Of a DNA stretch of 64,000 bases, positions 44,407 through 53,972 are shown piece by piece (the stretch's first letter is position 1; each line of letters starts with the position of its first letter). A program made the translations under genes and the position numbers. The notes beneath the pieces are model-generated. The model made no database searches, had not been told where the DNA came from, and was given only the letters and a program-made list of their open reading frames with translations. Source of the DNA: Bacteroidetes bacterium CG2_30_33_31 (GTDB taxonomy: Bacteria; Bacteroidota; Bacteroidia; Bacteroidales; UBA1556); the NCBI GenBank assembly GCA_001872625.1, contig MNXP01000050.1, positions 106,419 to 170,418 of the forward strand, in the 5' to 3' direction.

Positions 44407-45828
44407 ATGGGAAAAAATATCCTCTCGAAGTCAACTTTTATTAAAGGCGAGCAATGTATAAAAGCCTTATATTTATATAAAAATAGATATTTTTTAAGAG
44501 ATAAAATGCCTCCAGAAAGAGTAGCAGTTTTCATGCGTGGCACTAAAGTCGGGAAGATGGCTCAACAACTTTTCCCTTATGGCGTTGATTGTGGAGTTAA
44601 TTCGCCAAGCCAATATTCGAAAGCCATCGAAAAAACTCGAAATCTAATAGATTCAGGGCAAAAAATAATTTATGAAGCAGCATTTCAAGCACATAGAACT
44701 CTTATTTTTTTGGATATTTTAGTAAATGAGGATGATAGTTGGCACGCATACGAGGTCAAAAGTTCTTTAAAACTTAGCCCAACATATTATAAAGATGCAG
44801 CTCTTCAATACTTTATCATGAAAGAATCGGGATTAGATTTAAAGTCAATAAATTTGGTGTATATAAATGAAAATTATACACTTAACAAAGAGTTGAATTT
44901 AAATTCAGCATTTAAAATTGAAGATGTAACGCAAAATTCAATAGAATTATATTCATCTATTAAAGAAAAAATAGATAATCAAATTACTGCGATTCAAGGA
45001 ACTGAATCTCCTAAAATTGATATTGGTCTTCATTGCAGAAATCCATACGATTGCGACTTTATTGGACATTGCTGGAAGCATATTTCCAAAGAATCTATAT
45101 TCAATATTCCCGATTTATCATTTGAAAATAAATACAAAATTTTTATTGACTCTAATAATCAAAAAGATATAATTGAATCTATTTTGTCGGAAAATTTAAT
45201 TGCAAAAAGACAATTTCAATCTCATATCAATAATCTGACATTTTATAATCATGAGAAATTTACCGAAATTTTTATTCCAAATTCTGGCTACTACCTATTG
45301 AAATTACTTTCATTTCGCCCTGCCATTCCTATTTACCACGATACTCAGCCATATCAAAAAATAATTTACGGATTTTATTTAATGAAAATGTCAGAACAAA
45401 ACGAACTTATAGAAACTGAAATCTATGTAAATAAGGAAAATGTAAATCCTAATGAAATTATAATCAACAAGTTAAACTCGATTATTAAGCCATCTTTGAG
45501 AATATATACTTATAAAGACTATTCCGGAAAAGATGAAACTAATTTTAATAATCCAGTATATAATTTAATCGACATTTTCAAAAATGGAGATATAGTAATA
45601 GCCGGAAATAATAATTACAATTTTTCAACAATTTATAAATCCACATTTGGAAAGTCTGCATGGTTTTCTAAAATAACTATAGATGAACAAGCAGCAATTA
45701 TTTATGAAAAATCGTTGAGAAATAATTTTGAAAATGAAGAAGAATTAAATCAAATTAACAATTATCTTAAGGAATGGGTAAATCATTTCAGCAAATTATA
45801 CATAAATTTATCAAGCATTAAACCATAG
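44407..45828 (+). CDS. Cas4-like PD-(D/E)XK nuclease of the DUF2779 type, stand-alone
   Basis: 473 aa from ATG 44407 (MGKNILSKSTFIKGEQC); the track start lies in the terminator. The N-terminal nuclease has LSKSTFIKGEQCIKALYLYKN, catalytic LDILV and HAYEVKSSLKLS (Asp and Glu-x-Lys), and a Cys set (EQC; LHCRNPYDCDFIGHC) for an Fe-S cluster as in Cas4. The C-terminal DUF2779 region keeps AIPIYHDTQPYQKIIYGFYLMKM, but where family members carry an exonuclease-like DFET this one reads KLLSFR, so that second site looks dead. No CRISPR is nearby. It lies 6 nt before an M16 peptidase gene. Confidence 0.75.
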   Translation: MGKNILSKSTFIKGEQCIKALYLYKNRYFLRDKMPPERVAVFMRGTKVGKMAQQLFPYGVDCGVNSPSQYSKAIEKTRNLIDSGQKIIYEAAFQAHRTLIFLDILVNEDDSWHAYEVKSSLKLSPTYYKDAALQYFIMKESGLDLKSINLVYINENYTLNKELNLNSAFKIEDVTQNSIELYSSIKEKIDNQITAIQGTESPKIDIGLHCRNPYDCDFIGHCWKHISKESIFNIPDLSFENKYKIFIDSNNQKDIIESILSENLIAKRQFQSHINNLTFYNHEKFTEIFIPNSGYYLLKLLSFRPAIPIYHDTQPYQKIIYGFYLMKMSEQNELIETEIYVNKENVNPNEIIINKLNSIIKPSLRIYTYKDYSGKDETNFNNPVYNLIDIFKNGDIVIAGNNNYNFSTIYKSTFGKSAWFSKITIDEQAAIIYEKSLRNNFENEEELNQINNYLKEWVNHFSKLYINLSSIKP

Positions 45829-45834
45829 AAAAAC

Positions 45835-48762
45835 ATGCATAAAATACAATTAATCAATATCTTATTAATATTTTATTCGGTAGTAGCAAATTCTCAGAGC
45901 ATTACAATAAGCTCTAATATCCCCATAGTTGAGGAGTCGGCTTTAAATAGCCCGAAGGAAGTAAAAACAATTGTGTTAAAGAATGGCTTTACAATTTATC
46001 TAAACGAGGATCATAGTAAGAATGATGTTTTAGGCGCAGTGGTTGTAAAAGGCGGATCCAAGTACGATCCAAAAAATGCCACTGGAATTGCTCATTACCT
46101 TGAACACATGTATTTTAAAGGCAGCCAACATATTGGAACTACTGATTTTAAACAAGAAAAAATATGGTTAGATTCAATAGAATTTATGTACAATATGTTG
46201 CCTTATGCTAAAAATGACGATGCATATCGACAAAGAATTTTAGACAAAATCGACTACTTCTCGCAAAGAGCTTCAAAATATGCTATACCGGGAGAATTCG
46301 ACAATTTAATTAGTCAGATTGGAGGCACAGAGCTAAATGCTTATACCGATTACGAAAAAATTGTTTATCATAATTCGTTTCCAAAAGAAAACATAAATTA
46401 CTGGTTGAATTTATATTACGAGAGATTCGATTCGCCAGTTTTTAGATTATTTCAAAGTGAATTGGAAACAGTTTATGAAGAAAAAAATATGTCACAAGAC
46501 AATTTTTTTAATGGTATTTACGAAGCGGTTTACAAAAATTTTTATCCGAGTAGCATTTATGGTAATCAAACTGTGTTGGGTTCAATCGAACATTTGAAAA
46601 CTCCATCTTTGTCTGAAATGAAGTCATATTCCAAACGTTTTTATGTAGCTAATAACATGGCACTTATCCTTATTGGAGACTTTAATTCCGATGAAGTGAT
46701 AAATGAAATTAAACAAACCTTTGGAGACTTCCGAGAAGGTGAAAAGCAAAATTTTAAAATAGAAAATGAAAATCCAATTGACGGCAGAACACAAGTAAAT
46801 GTTAGAATAACTCCAATGCCAGTAGGAATTATTGGCTTCCGAGCTTGTAAAAAATTTGATAAGGATAAAGCGGCTACTGATGTGCTGATTTCGATGTTAT
46901 CTAACGAAAATAATACTGGTTTTTTGGATAGCCTTAACCTTTCAAATAAACTGATGTATTCTACTGTTTTCTCCGATTACCACAGCGATTTAGGTGGAGT
47001 TTTTATAGCCTATATTCCCAAAATTCCATTGAAAGGTCTCAAAAGTGGTGAAAATCTTATTCTTAAGCAGATAAATCGTTTGAAAACAGGAAATTATAAT
47101 AATGATTTTTTTGAAGCACAAAAAAATGCTTTGCTAAAGAATTATGAACTTGATTATGAATCATCTGCATCAAGACTTGAATTGATTGCCAATAGTTTTG
47201 TGTCTGAAAAATCTTGGCGAGAAGTCTCATATTATTCCGATCAACTTAGAAAATTAACTAAGGAAGAATTAATGAGAATTGCAAATAAGTATTTTACAAA
47301 CAACTATTTAGCACTTTATTCCAAAATCGGTTTTCCCAAAAAAACCAAACTTAAAAAATTAGATTTTACTAAAATAAATACTGATAAAGACGTAAAATCT
47401 ACTTATGAAAGAAAGTTTGAAGAAAACTTTCATTGGAAAGTAGAACCTAAATTTATTGATTTTAATAAAGATATTAAAATAGCTGAATTGAAAAATAATG
47501 CCACCTTTTATTATACTAAAAATCCTTATAATCAAATATTTACGTATAACATTAAATATTATGTAGGCGATTATCAAATAAAAGGATTGACTCAGGCAGC
47601 AAGCTATCTAAATTTTGTAGGAACAGTTGATGAAGTTTTTACAGAATTTAATAAAAAACTTCAATCCATTGGAAGCACAATTTTTGCGCAAGCCAATGAA
47701 GATTATCTAACAATTGAGATGACAGGTTTGGACGAACATTTTGAGCAAAGTTTGTTACTTTTAAATCAACTTCTTACCAACACAGAAGTAGATAATAAAG
47801 CAATAGCGCAAATTGTAAAAAATAGAAAACTTGAAAATAAGCTCCTGATTAGAGATATATCAACTAAATCGTCGGTGCTAACCAACTATGCTTTATATGA
47901 TAACAAATCTCGATATATCAATCGCTTAAGCCTTGATGAAATAAAAAAATCTACTGGTGCTGAGTTAATTGCTAAAATTCAAAATGCATTATTGTACAAG
48001 GTTGATTATAGTTATGTTGGCACAATTACTTTTGAAAAAGTCGAGGGTATTATACTCAAAAATCAGTATATGCCAAAAAATCTTTTAGTTGGAAATTCAC
48101 CAGTAATTAAAGCGATGAGAACATTGAGTGGAAATCAAATGTTTTTTGCTGATGATAAAAAAGCAGTACAAAGTCATTTGCGTATAATTATTCCTTCGAA
48201 AGCATTACAAGAAAATGAAAGAGAAGGCATAAATACTTTCAATGAATATTTTGGCAATGGTCTTAACTCAATAGTATTTAAAGAGATAAGGGAATACCGT
48301 GCAATGGCATATTCTGCTTGGGCTTCTTTTCAAGTTCCATATAAATTTACCGAGCCGGGCTATTTATACTGCTCAACATCTACTCAAAATGACAAAGCTT
48401 TTCAGGTTTTAAAACTTTTTAATAAATTAATAGACACTATGCCCCAAGATATTGAAAGAGCTGATATTGTAAGAAAGTCGTTAATTAATTCTATAAACTC
48501 CAATTTGCCAGATTTTCGAAATTTATATAACAGTGTATCATATTGGAGATTGCAAGGCATTATGGATGACCCGAGAGAGAAATCTTATAAATTTTATAAA
48601 GATTTAGATTTAAAAAATATCAATGAGTTTTATATTTCCAATATCGAAGGAAAGTCAAAAATATTTTCAGTTATTGGTGATTCAAGAAAAATTGATATGA
48701 AAAATACTAAGCAATTTGCTGAATTTAAACAAGTTAAAATTAAAAATATTTACACGAAATAA
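45835..48762 (+). CDS. M16 family zinc metallopeptidase (pitrilysin-like), exported
   Basis: 975 aa with signal peptide (about 1-20, VVANSQS). Inverted zinc motif HYLEHMYFKG (HxxEH) with the distal Glu in ELETVYEEKNMSQ, and the second half lacks HxxEH as is normal for the non-catalytic M16 domains. The conserved Arg-Tyr pair region appears in EIREYRAMAYSAWASFQVP near residue 820. Full-length two-clam-shell form, periplasmic or surface degradation of peptides. Spacing of 6 nt to the DUF2779 gene suggests a joint transcript. Confidence 0.9.
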   Translation: MHKIQLINILLIFYSVVANSQSITISSNIPIVEESALNSPKEVKTIVLKNGFTIYLNEDHSKNDVLGAVVVKGGSKYDPKNATGIAHYLEHMYFKGSQHIGTTDFKQEKIWLDSIEFMYNMLPYAKNDDAYRQRILDKIDYFSQRASKYAIPGEFDNLISQIGGTELNAYTDYEKIVYHNSFPKENINYWLNLYYERFDSPVFRLFQSELETVYEEKNMSQDNFFNGIYEAVYKNFYPSSIYGNQTVLGSIEHLKTPSLSEMKSYSKRFYVANNMALILIGDFNSDEVINEIKQTFGDFREGEKQNFKIENENPIDGRTQVNVRITPMPVGIIGFRACKKFDKDKAATDVLISMLSNENNTGFLDSLNLSNKLMYSTVFSDYHSDLGGVFIAYIPKIPLKGLKSGENLILKQINRLKTGNYNNDFFEAQKNALLKNYELDYESSASRLELIANSFVSEKSWREVSYYSDQLRKLTKEELMRIANKYFTNNYLALYSKIGFPKKTKLKKLDFTKINTDKDVKSTYERKFEENFHWKVEPKFIDFNKDIKIAELKNNATFYYTKNPYNQIFTYNIKYYVGDYQIKGLTQAASYLNFVGTVDEVFTEFNKKLQSIGSTIFAQANEDYLTIEMTGLDEHFEQSLLLLNQLLTNTEVDNKAIAQIVKNRKLENKLLIRDISTKSSVLTNYALYDNKSRYINRLSLDEIKKSTGAELIAKIQNALLYKVDYSYVGTITFEKVEGIILKNQYMPKNLLVGNSPVIKAMRTLSGNQMFFADDKKAVQSHLRIIIPSKALQENEREGINTFNEYFGNGLNSIVFKEIREYRAMAYSAWASFQVPYKFTEPGYLYCSTSTQNDKAFQVLKLFNKLIDTMPQDIERADIVRKSLINSINSNLPDFRNLYNSVSYWRLQGIMDDPREKSYKFYKDLDLKNINEFYISNIEGKSKIFSVIGDSRKIDMKNTKQFAEFKQVKIKNIYTK

Positions 48763-48843
48763 ATAATATTAATTTTAGTTTTAAACTACAATGGTAAATA
48801 ATTTTATGGCAAATAAAAACATCATGGATATTAAACAATTAAT

Positions 48844-48851
48844 TACTTTTG
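48844..48851 (+). promoter_or_regulatory. -7 element (TACTTTTG) next to the bamD start
   Basis: Exact TAnnTTTG match; predicted start near 48854 would leave only 3 nt before the ATG at 48857. No -33 seen. Confidence 0.35.
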
Positions 48852-48856
48852 CAGCC

Positions 48857-49669
48857 ATGTTTAAAAAGTCTGCATACATATTGGTTTTAGCTCTAATTCT
48901 TTCAGTTACAAGCTGTAGTCATTTTAATAAACTTGTTAAAAGTGGCACACCTGAGGAAAAATATGAGGCTGCGCAAAAATATTATACCAAAGCAGATTAT
49001 TACCATGCGCTACAACTTTATGAAGAATTGATAGTTTTATATAGAGGCAACGACAAAATAAAAGATATTTATTATAATTATGCATATTCCCATTACTACG
49101 AAAAAGACTATATATTAGCAAGTTACCATTTTAAATATTTTGCAAAAACTTTTAGTAGAGATGAAAAAGCAGAAGATGCATTATATATGAGTGCCTTTTG
49201 TAAATATTTACTTTCCGCATCATACAATTTGGATCAAGAATCTACCATTGCAGCAATTGAAGAAATGCAGATATTTATAAATCAATATCCTGAAAGCAAA
49301 AAAATTGAAAAAGCCAATTTAATAATTGACGAATTAAGGTCTAAGATCTTGAAAAAAGATTTTGAAATTGCAAAGCTTTATTACCAAACAGATTACTATT
49401 TGGCTGCTATTTCTGCACTTAATCAGCATATAAAAGATTATCCATCTTCACCTTACAAAGAAGAATGCATGTATCTTATTATCAAAGTTAATTATGATTA
49501 CGCCACAAAAAGTGTAATTACAAAGCAAAAAGAAAGATTTACAAATGCCATAAGTGCATACAACGATTATGCAGCAAAATATTCAACAGCGCAACATTCA
49601 AAAGAAGCTATGAAAATTTTTAGGTCGGCACAAATACAAGTAAAAAGAATTGACAATAAATTAATTTAA
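48857..49669 (+). CDS. bamD: outer-membrane assembly lipoprotein BamD
   Basis: 270 aa from ATG 48857, which leaves a proper lipoprotein signal (MFKKSAYILVLALILSVTSC); the track start adds 22 residues ahead of it. The mature protein is built of TPR-like repeats (AAQKYYTKADYYHALQLYEELIVLYRG; AYSHYYEKDYILASYHFKYFAKTF; SALNQHIKDYPSSPYKEE), as in BamD/ComL. It is the essential partner of BamA in barrel insertion. The neighbours rpoZ (9 nt) and coaBC (2 nt) are in conserved Bacteroidota order. Confidence 0.9.
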   Translation: MFKKSAYILVLALILSVTSCSHFNKLVKSGTPEEKYEAAQKYYTKADYYHALQLYEELIVLYRGNDKIKDIYYNYAYSHYYEKDYILASYHFKYFAKTFSRDEKAEDALYMSAFCKYLLSASYNLDQESTIAAIEEMQIFINQYPESKKIEKANLIIDELRSKILKKDFEIAKLYYQTDYYLAAISALNQHIKDYPSSPYKEECMYLIIKVNYDYATKSVITKQKERFTNAISAYNDYAAKYSTAQHSKEAMKIFRSAQIQVKRIDNKLI

Positions 49670-49678
49670 GGCAAAAAT

Positions 49679-50017
49679 ATGGACTACAAAAAAATCGTTA
49701 CCGATACCAATGCGATAACCAGAAATACAAGGTTACTCGAAACTGAGACAGAGAATATCTACGAATCAGCAGCAATAATTTCAAAAAGGTCGGAACAAAT
49801 AGCAGAAGATCTAAAAGCTGAATTTGAAGATAAAATCAGTGAATTTCAGAGTGTTAACGACTCTTTAGAAGAGGTTTATGAAAACCGCGAACAGATTGAA
49901 GTTGCAAGATATTACGAACGTCTTCCTAAACCAACTTTACTGGCAACTTGGGAATTTCTTAACAACAAGATTTATCATAGAAATCCAATTAAAGAAGAGA
50001 GTTCTGATAACTTTTAG
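49679..50017 (+). CDS. rpoZ: RNA polymerase omega subunit (Bacteroidota type)
   Basis: 112 aa. The form common in Bacteroidota: MDYKKI start, NIYESAAIISKRSEQIAEDLKAEF (omega core) and the C-terminal SLEEVYENREQIEVARYYERLPKPTLLATWEFL, which is phylum-specific. It stabilises the beta-prime subunit. Sits between bamD and coaBC with gaps of 9 and 2 nt. Confidence 0.9.
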   Translation: MDYKKIVTDTNAITRNTRLLETETENIYESAAIISKRSEQIAEDLKAEFEDKISEFQSVNDSLEEVYENREQIEVARYYERLPKPTLLATWEFLNNKIYHRNPIKEESSDNF

Positions 50018-50019
50018 AA

Positions 50020-51230
50020 ATGTTAAATGGAAAAAAAATATTGATTGGTATTTCAGCAGGCATCGCAGCCTACAAAATACCATATCTGATAAGGTTGCTT
50101 AAAAAATCGAATGCAGAGGTTCAAATAATTGCATCTCCAAACTCCCTTAACTTTGTAACTCCTTTAACCCTAAGTGTATTATCCGAAAATCCAGTAATTG
50201 TAGAGCCTTTCAACAAAGAAACTGGAAAATGGAATAGCCATATTGAATTGGCTAATTGGGCTGATTTAATACTTATTGCTCCAGCCACGGCAAATACTTT
50301 AGCAAAAATGGCAAATGGAATTGCAGACAACTTGCTTATTGCCACCTATTTATCTGCAAGAACAAAAGTTTTTATTGCTCCCACAATGGATCTTGATATG
50401 TATCATCATCCTTCTACTATCGCTAATATTGCCAAGCTTAAAAGCTATGGTCATGAAATTATAGAGCCAAACGTTGGAGAATTAGCAAGCGGTCTGCAAG
50501 GCGAAGGAAGAATGAGAGAGCCAGAGGAAATTTTTGCTGTCATAGAAAATTTTTTAAAAAAAAAAGCCCATTAAATAATAAAAAGATTCTTATAAGTGCA
50601 GGGCCAACCTATGAATATATCGACCCTGTAAGGTTTCTTGGAAATTTTGCATCTGGGCTTATGGGTTTTGAACTCGCCAAAAAATGTGCTGAATCTGGTG
50701 CATCGGTAATCTTAATTTCTGGACCTACTGTTTATAATACTGATCATCAAAATATTAAGCAAATTAATATTTTATCTGCCGATGAAATGTATAATGAGTG
50801 CATGAAATATTTCCATGAAATGGATATTACAATAATGGCAGCAGCAATAGCTGATTTCACTCCAAAACATAAATCCTTGATAAAGATAAAGAAAAACAAT
50901 AATTCACCAATAATTGAGTTAATTCCAACTAAAGATGTTCTTTATAATTTGGGGAAAATCAAAACACAAAATCAAATTTTAGTCGGTTTTGCTCTTGAAA
51001 CCAATGATGAAATTGAAAATGCAAAATCTAAATTAAAGAAAAAAAATCTTGATTTTATAGTCTTGAATTCTTTAAATGATAAAGGTGCTGGCTTTGGGGG
51101 TTCAACAAATAAAGTTACTTTTATTGATAGAGACGATACATTAAAAGAGTATAAATTGAAACCAAAAACAGAAGTTGCAGATGATATAATAGAGCATATA
51201 ATTGAAATTCAAAAGCTTAAAATTAAATAA
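50020..51230 (+). CDS. coaBC: CoaBC (phosphopantothenoylcysteine synthetase/decarboxylase), frame broken at an A10 run
   Basis: The first frame (50020-50574) is the decarboxylase: ILIGISAGIAAYK, NSHIELANWAD (active-site His), APTMDLDMY, LASGLQGEGRM. It has no cysteine, although E. coli has a catalytic Cys in the last motif. The second frame is the ligase: ILISAGPTYEYIDPVRFLGN, AAAIADFTPK, GFALET. The join is a run of ten A at 50556-50565 followed by G; an eleventh A, or slippage by one, restores one ORF (about 403 aa). The ORF-track start at 50661 would delete the GPTYEYIDPVR motif, and no start codon exists before it. Essential for coenzyme A, so it is probably functional through slippage or a sequence error. 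Confidence 0.85.
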
Positions 51231-51237
51231 TTTAAAA

Positions 51238-52143
51238 ATGAGATATTTAGAACTTTTGTTTATAATTTTTCTCAGCACTCTTTTGGGAAAAGCATATTCA
51301 CAAGAATTAAATTGCCAAGTTTCGATAAATCATTCGCAAATCAGCTCACAGGATGTAAGAGTTTTTCAAACACTTCAGAAGTCCATTTATGAATTAATGA
51401 ACAATCGGCGTTGGACAGATAAAATTTTTAAACCAGAAGAGAAAATAGAATGTAGCATTTTTATAAATATTAAAAGTGGAACTGGTGATATGTATTCTGC
51501 AAGCATTCAAGTTCAATCGCGAAGACCAATATTCAATACGTCATATAATTCAGTGATGATTAATCACATTGACAATGATCTTGATTTTGAATACCTTGAA
51601 TATAGCGCATTAGACTTCCAAACCACAAGCTTTCAGTCTAATTTAACCTCAGTTTTAGGATATTATGCCTACATTATTTTAGGTTTAGATTTCGATAGTT
51701 ATGAGAATCATGGAGGGACACCATATTTCAATCTCGCTCAGCAAGTAGTAAATAATGCACAAAATGCTAAAGAGCTTGGTTGGAAATCATTTGAAAGTCA
51801 AAAAAATAGATATTGGTTAATTGAAAATATTTTAAACGGCTCATACGATGAATATCGAAATTTCATGTATTCATACCATAGACTTGCACTTGATCAAATG
51901 TATGAGAATGTAAGTAAAGGAAGAACAGAAACATTAAAATCTCTTCAAATGCTAACAAAAGTTTACCGTGCGCGTCCAGGTTTATATATCTTAAATTTAC
52001 TTTTGGAAGCAAAAAAAGATGAAATTATTGGGGTATTTAGTGATGCACCTGCAAACGAGAAAACAACTGCAAAAAACTATCTCATAGAAATTGATCCAGC
52101 ACATTCATCTGATTATCAAAAAATGGTTGACGGTAAAAAGTAA
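51238..52143 (+). CDS. DUF4835 family protein (PorD-type, T9SS-associated)
   Basis: 301 aa from ATG 51238, which starts a signal peptide (MRYLELLFIIFLSTLLGKAYSQ); the track start is inside coaBC. The DUF4835 features are QELNCQVSINHSQI, ALDFQTTSFQSNLTSVLGYYAYIILGLDFDSY, GGTPYFNLAQQVVNNAQ and YRARPGLYILNLLLEAKKDEI. The family is periplasmic, restricted to Bacteroidota, and has been annotated as T9SS protein PorD. It lies at the end of bamD-rpoZ-coaBC. Three T9SS cargoes in the window support an active system. Confidence 0.85.
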   Translation: MRYLELLFIIFLSTLLGKAYSQELNCQVSINHSQISSQDVRVFQTLQKSIYELMNNRRWTDKIFKPEEKIECSIFINIKSGTGDMYSASIQVQSRRPIFNTSYNSVMINHIDNDLDFEYLEYSALDFQTTSFQSNLTSVLGYYAYIILGLDFDSYENHGGTPYFNLAQQVVNNAQNAKELGWKSFESQKNRYWLIENILNGSYDEYRNFMYSYHRLALDQMYENVSKGRTETLKSLQMLTKVYRARPGLYILNLLLEAKKDEIIGVFSDAPANEKTTAKNYLIEIDPAHSSDYQKMVDGKK

Positions 52144-52499
52144 TTTTATCATTACAGTAATGTTTTTTTTAAAATCTGATGAAATTCAACACATATTTGC
52201 CTTAAAATTTAATTTCTTTTCCAAAATTTTACTACTTTAATATAATATTAACTGCCTAACTCAATAATTTTATTCCGTTTATTAAAAATAATTTCAAAAT
52301 AAATTAGTAATAAAAAAAATAATATTATCATGAAATTATTAGTATATATAATTGATTTAATGTGAATTACCATATTTATTTAAAATATTTTATCAGTCCA
52401 TTATTAACTTATTCAACAAAAAACAACTAAATATTTCGCTATCAAAATCAAAAAAATATCAATTTTTTTAAAAAGCATTAATATAGAATGATTTAACAC
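52144..52499. other. AT-rich intergenic region before the cold-shock gene
   Basis: About 356 nt, very poor in G and C. No ORF of more than about 30 codons with a plausible start, no tRNA-like fold and no GC hairpin was seen. The cold-shock promoter is at its right end. Confidence 0.5.
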
Positions 52500-52507
52500 T
52501 ATATTTG
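52500..52507 (+). promoter_or_regulatory. -7 element (TATATTTG) of the cold-shock gene
   Basis: Predicted start near 52510, leader 22 nt. The leader can form CTTTAA-TTTTAAAT-TTAAAG directly before the ATG. Confidence 0.55.
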
Positions 52508-52531
52508 CACTTTAATTTTAAATTTAAAGTA

Positions 52532-52726
52532 ATGGAAAAAGGGACAGTAAAATTCTTCAATGAGTCTAAAGGTTTTGGTTTCATCACACCTGACAAAGGT
52601 GGTAAAGATGTATTTGTACATGTAAAAGCATTATCAGGTGCCAGAATAGCGGAAGGTGATAAAGTTAGCTACGAAGTAGAAGAAGGACAAAAAGGATTGA
52701 ACGCAATTAACGTGCGTCAAGATTAA
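52532..52726 (+). CDS. cold-shock protein (CspA family)
   Basis: 64 aa from ATG 52532; the track start is within the -7 element. [21 protein letters not shown] holds RNP1 (KGFGFI) and DVFVHVKAL holds RNP2 (VFVH), the two nucleic-acid-binding motifs of a single cold-shock domain. Acts as RNA chaperone. Monocistronic between its own promoter and a strong terminator. Confidence 0.95.
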   Translation: MEKGTVKFFNESKGFGFITPDKGGKDVFVHVKALSGARIAEGDKVSYEVEEGQKGLNAINVRQD

Positions 52727-52754
52727 TTATTAGTTTGTCAACTAATAAGAAAAC

Positions 52755-52785
52755 AAAAGCCTATCAAATGATAGGCTTTTTTTGT
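52755..52785. terminator. bidirectional terminator between the cold-shock gene and ilvE
   Basis: AAAAGCCTATCA-AA-TGATAGGCTTTT with flanking A and T runs. Confidence 0.88.
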
Positions 52786-52813
52786 TTTTTATAAGATTAT
52801 ATTATTCAAATAT

Positions 52814-53833
52814 TTATTCAATAAATGTAATCCAACCATATTTATCTTCGGCATCACCATATTGAATATCCTGAAGAGTTTTATATAATTTTGTACAAAT
52901 AGGTCCAGCCTTTCCGTCTTTGCAATATTCGTAAGTTTTACCATTTTCTCTGTCATAGATTTTCTTAATAGGAGAGATTACAGCAGCAGTGCCACATGCG
53001 CCAGTTTCGGTAAATGACTCAAGTTCATCTACAGCAATAGGCCTTTTTTCCACTTTAAGCCCCATATCCATTGCAAGAGATTGTAGGCTCATATTTGTAA
53101 TTGAAGGAAGAATAGTATGAGATTCTGGAGTAATATATTTGCCATCCTTTATTCCAAAGAAATTTGCAGGACCCGCTTCATCAATAAAAGTTTTAGTTTT
53201 TGCATCTAAAAAAAGTGATGATGCGAAACCCTCATCGTGAGCTCTTACGCCTGCTCGCATACTTGCTGCATAGTTTCCACCAACTTTTAAATGTCCGGTA
53301 CCCTTAGGTGCAGCTCTATCGTAATCTCTTACAATTTGAACATCAACAGGATTAAATCCCTCTTTAAAGTATGGGCCCACAGGAGTTACAAAAATTATAA
53401 ATAAAAATTCCGAGGCTGGCTTCACTCCTACTTGTGGACCTGAGCCAATAAGTAAAGGTCTTATATACAGAGAACTACCTGTGCCATAAGGAGGAATAAA
53501 ATCTAAATTGTGCTTCACAACTTTTATCATTGCTTTCTTAAAAAGTTCTTCAGGAACTGCTTCCATTAGTATTCCCTCAGCCGACCTAATAAGTCTTTTA
53601 GCATTCTCTTCCCATCTAAAAATTCTGACTTTGCCATCTTTACCCATAAATGCTTTTAAACCCTCAAATGCTTCTTGTCCATAATGCAGTGCTGTTGCAG
53701 CCATGTGTATATTAATTGTTTCCTCAGAACTTAATTCCAATGAACCCCAAGATCCATTTCGAAAATATGTTCTTACATTATAATTGGTTTTTGTGTAACC
53801 AAAAGTTAATTTTTTCCAGTCTATATTAGCCAT
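52814..53833 (-). CDS. ilvE: branched-chain amino-acid aminotransferase
   Basis: 339 aa, class IV PLP fold. YGQEAFEGLKAF, RPLLIGSGPQVGVKP, HLKVGGNYAASM (PLP lysine), IDEAGPANFF and ETGACGTAAVISPI mark the larger BCAT-II type. Interconverts Val, Leu, Ile and their keto acids with glutamate. No ilv or leu genes adjacent. Single gene. Confidence 0.94.
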   Translation of the reverse strand: MANIDWKKLTFGYTKTNYNVRTYFRNGSWGSLELSSEETINIHMAATALHYGQEAFEGLKAFMGKDGKVRIFRWEENAKRLIRSAEGILMEAVPEELFKKAMIKVVKHNLDFIPPYGTGSSLYIRPLLIGSGPQVGVKPASEFLFIIFVTPVGPYFKEGFNPVDVQIVRDYDRAAPKGTGHLKVGGNYAASMRAGVRAHDEGFASSLFLDAKTKTFIDEAGPANFFGIKDGKYITPESHTILPSITNMSLQSLAMDMGLKVEKRPIAVDELESFTETGACGTAAVISPIKKIYDRENGKTYEYCKDGKAGPICTKLYKTLQDIQYGDAEDKYGWITFIE

Positions 53834-53943
53834 ATATATATTGATTTTGAGTTACTAAGAAATAAATATTTCGGTTGCTAATGTACTATTAATGTTAATA
53901 TGATGACTCAACAATCAAATTTATAGATTATTTTTTTTATCTA

Positions 53944-53972
53944 TTTGGTAATAAAATATTAAATTACATTTG
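53944..53972 (+). promoter_or_regulatory. possible promoter of the macro-domain gene
   Basis: TTTG, 17 nt, TACATTTG. The predicted start gives a leader of about 143 nt, so the link to the gene is not certain. Confidence 0.45.

Noticed and set aside
44407-45828. CRISPR-Cas locus suggested by the Cas4-like protein
   Set aside because: No repeats with regular spacers and no cas1, cas2 or effector gene occur in the window.
50661-51230. Independent CoaB gene beginning at 50661
   Set aside because: It would lack the nucleotide-binding GPTYEYIDPVR segment that is plainly encoded just upstream in the same frame.
52144-52499. Possible small RNA or hidden gene in the AT-rich gap
   Set aside because: No stable stem, promoter-terminator pair or ORF could be supported.
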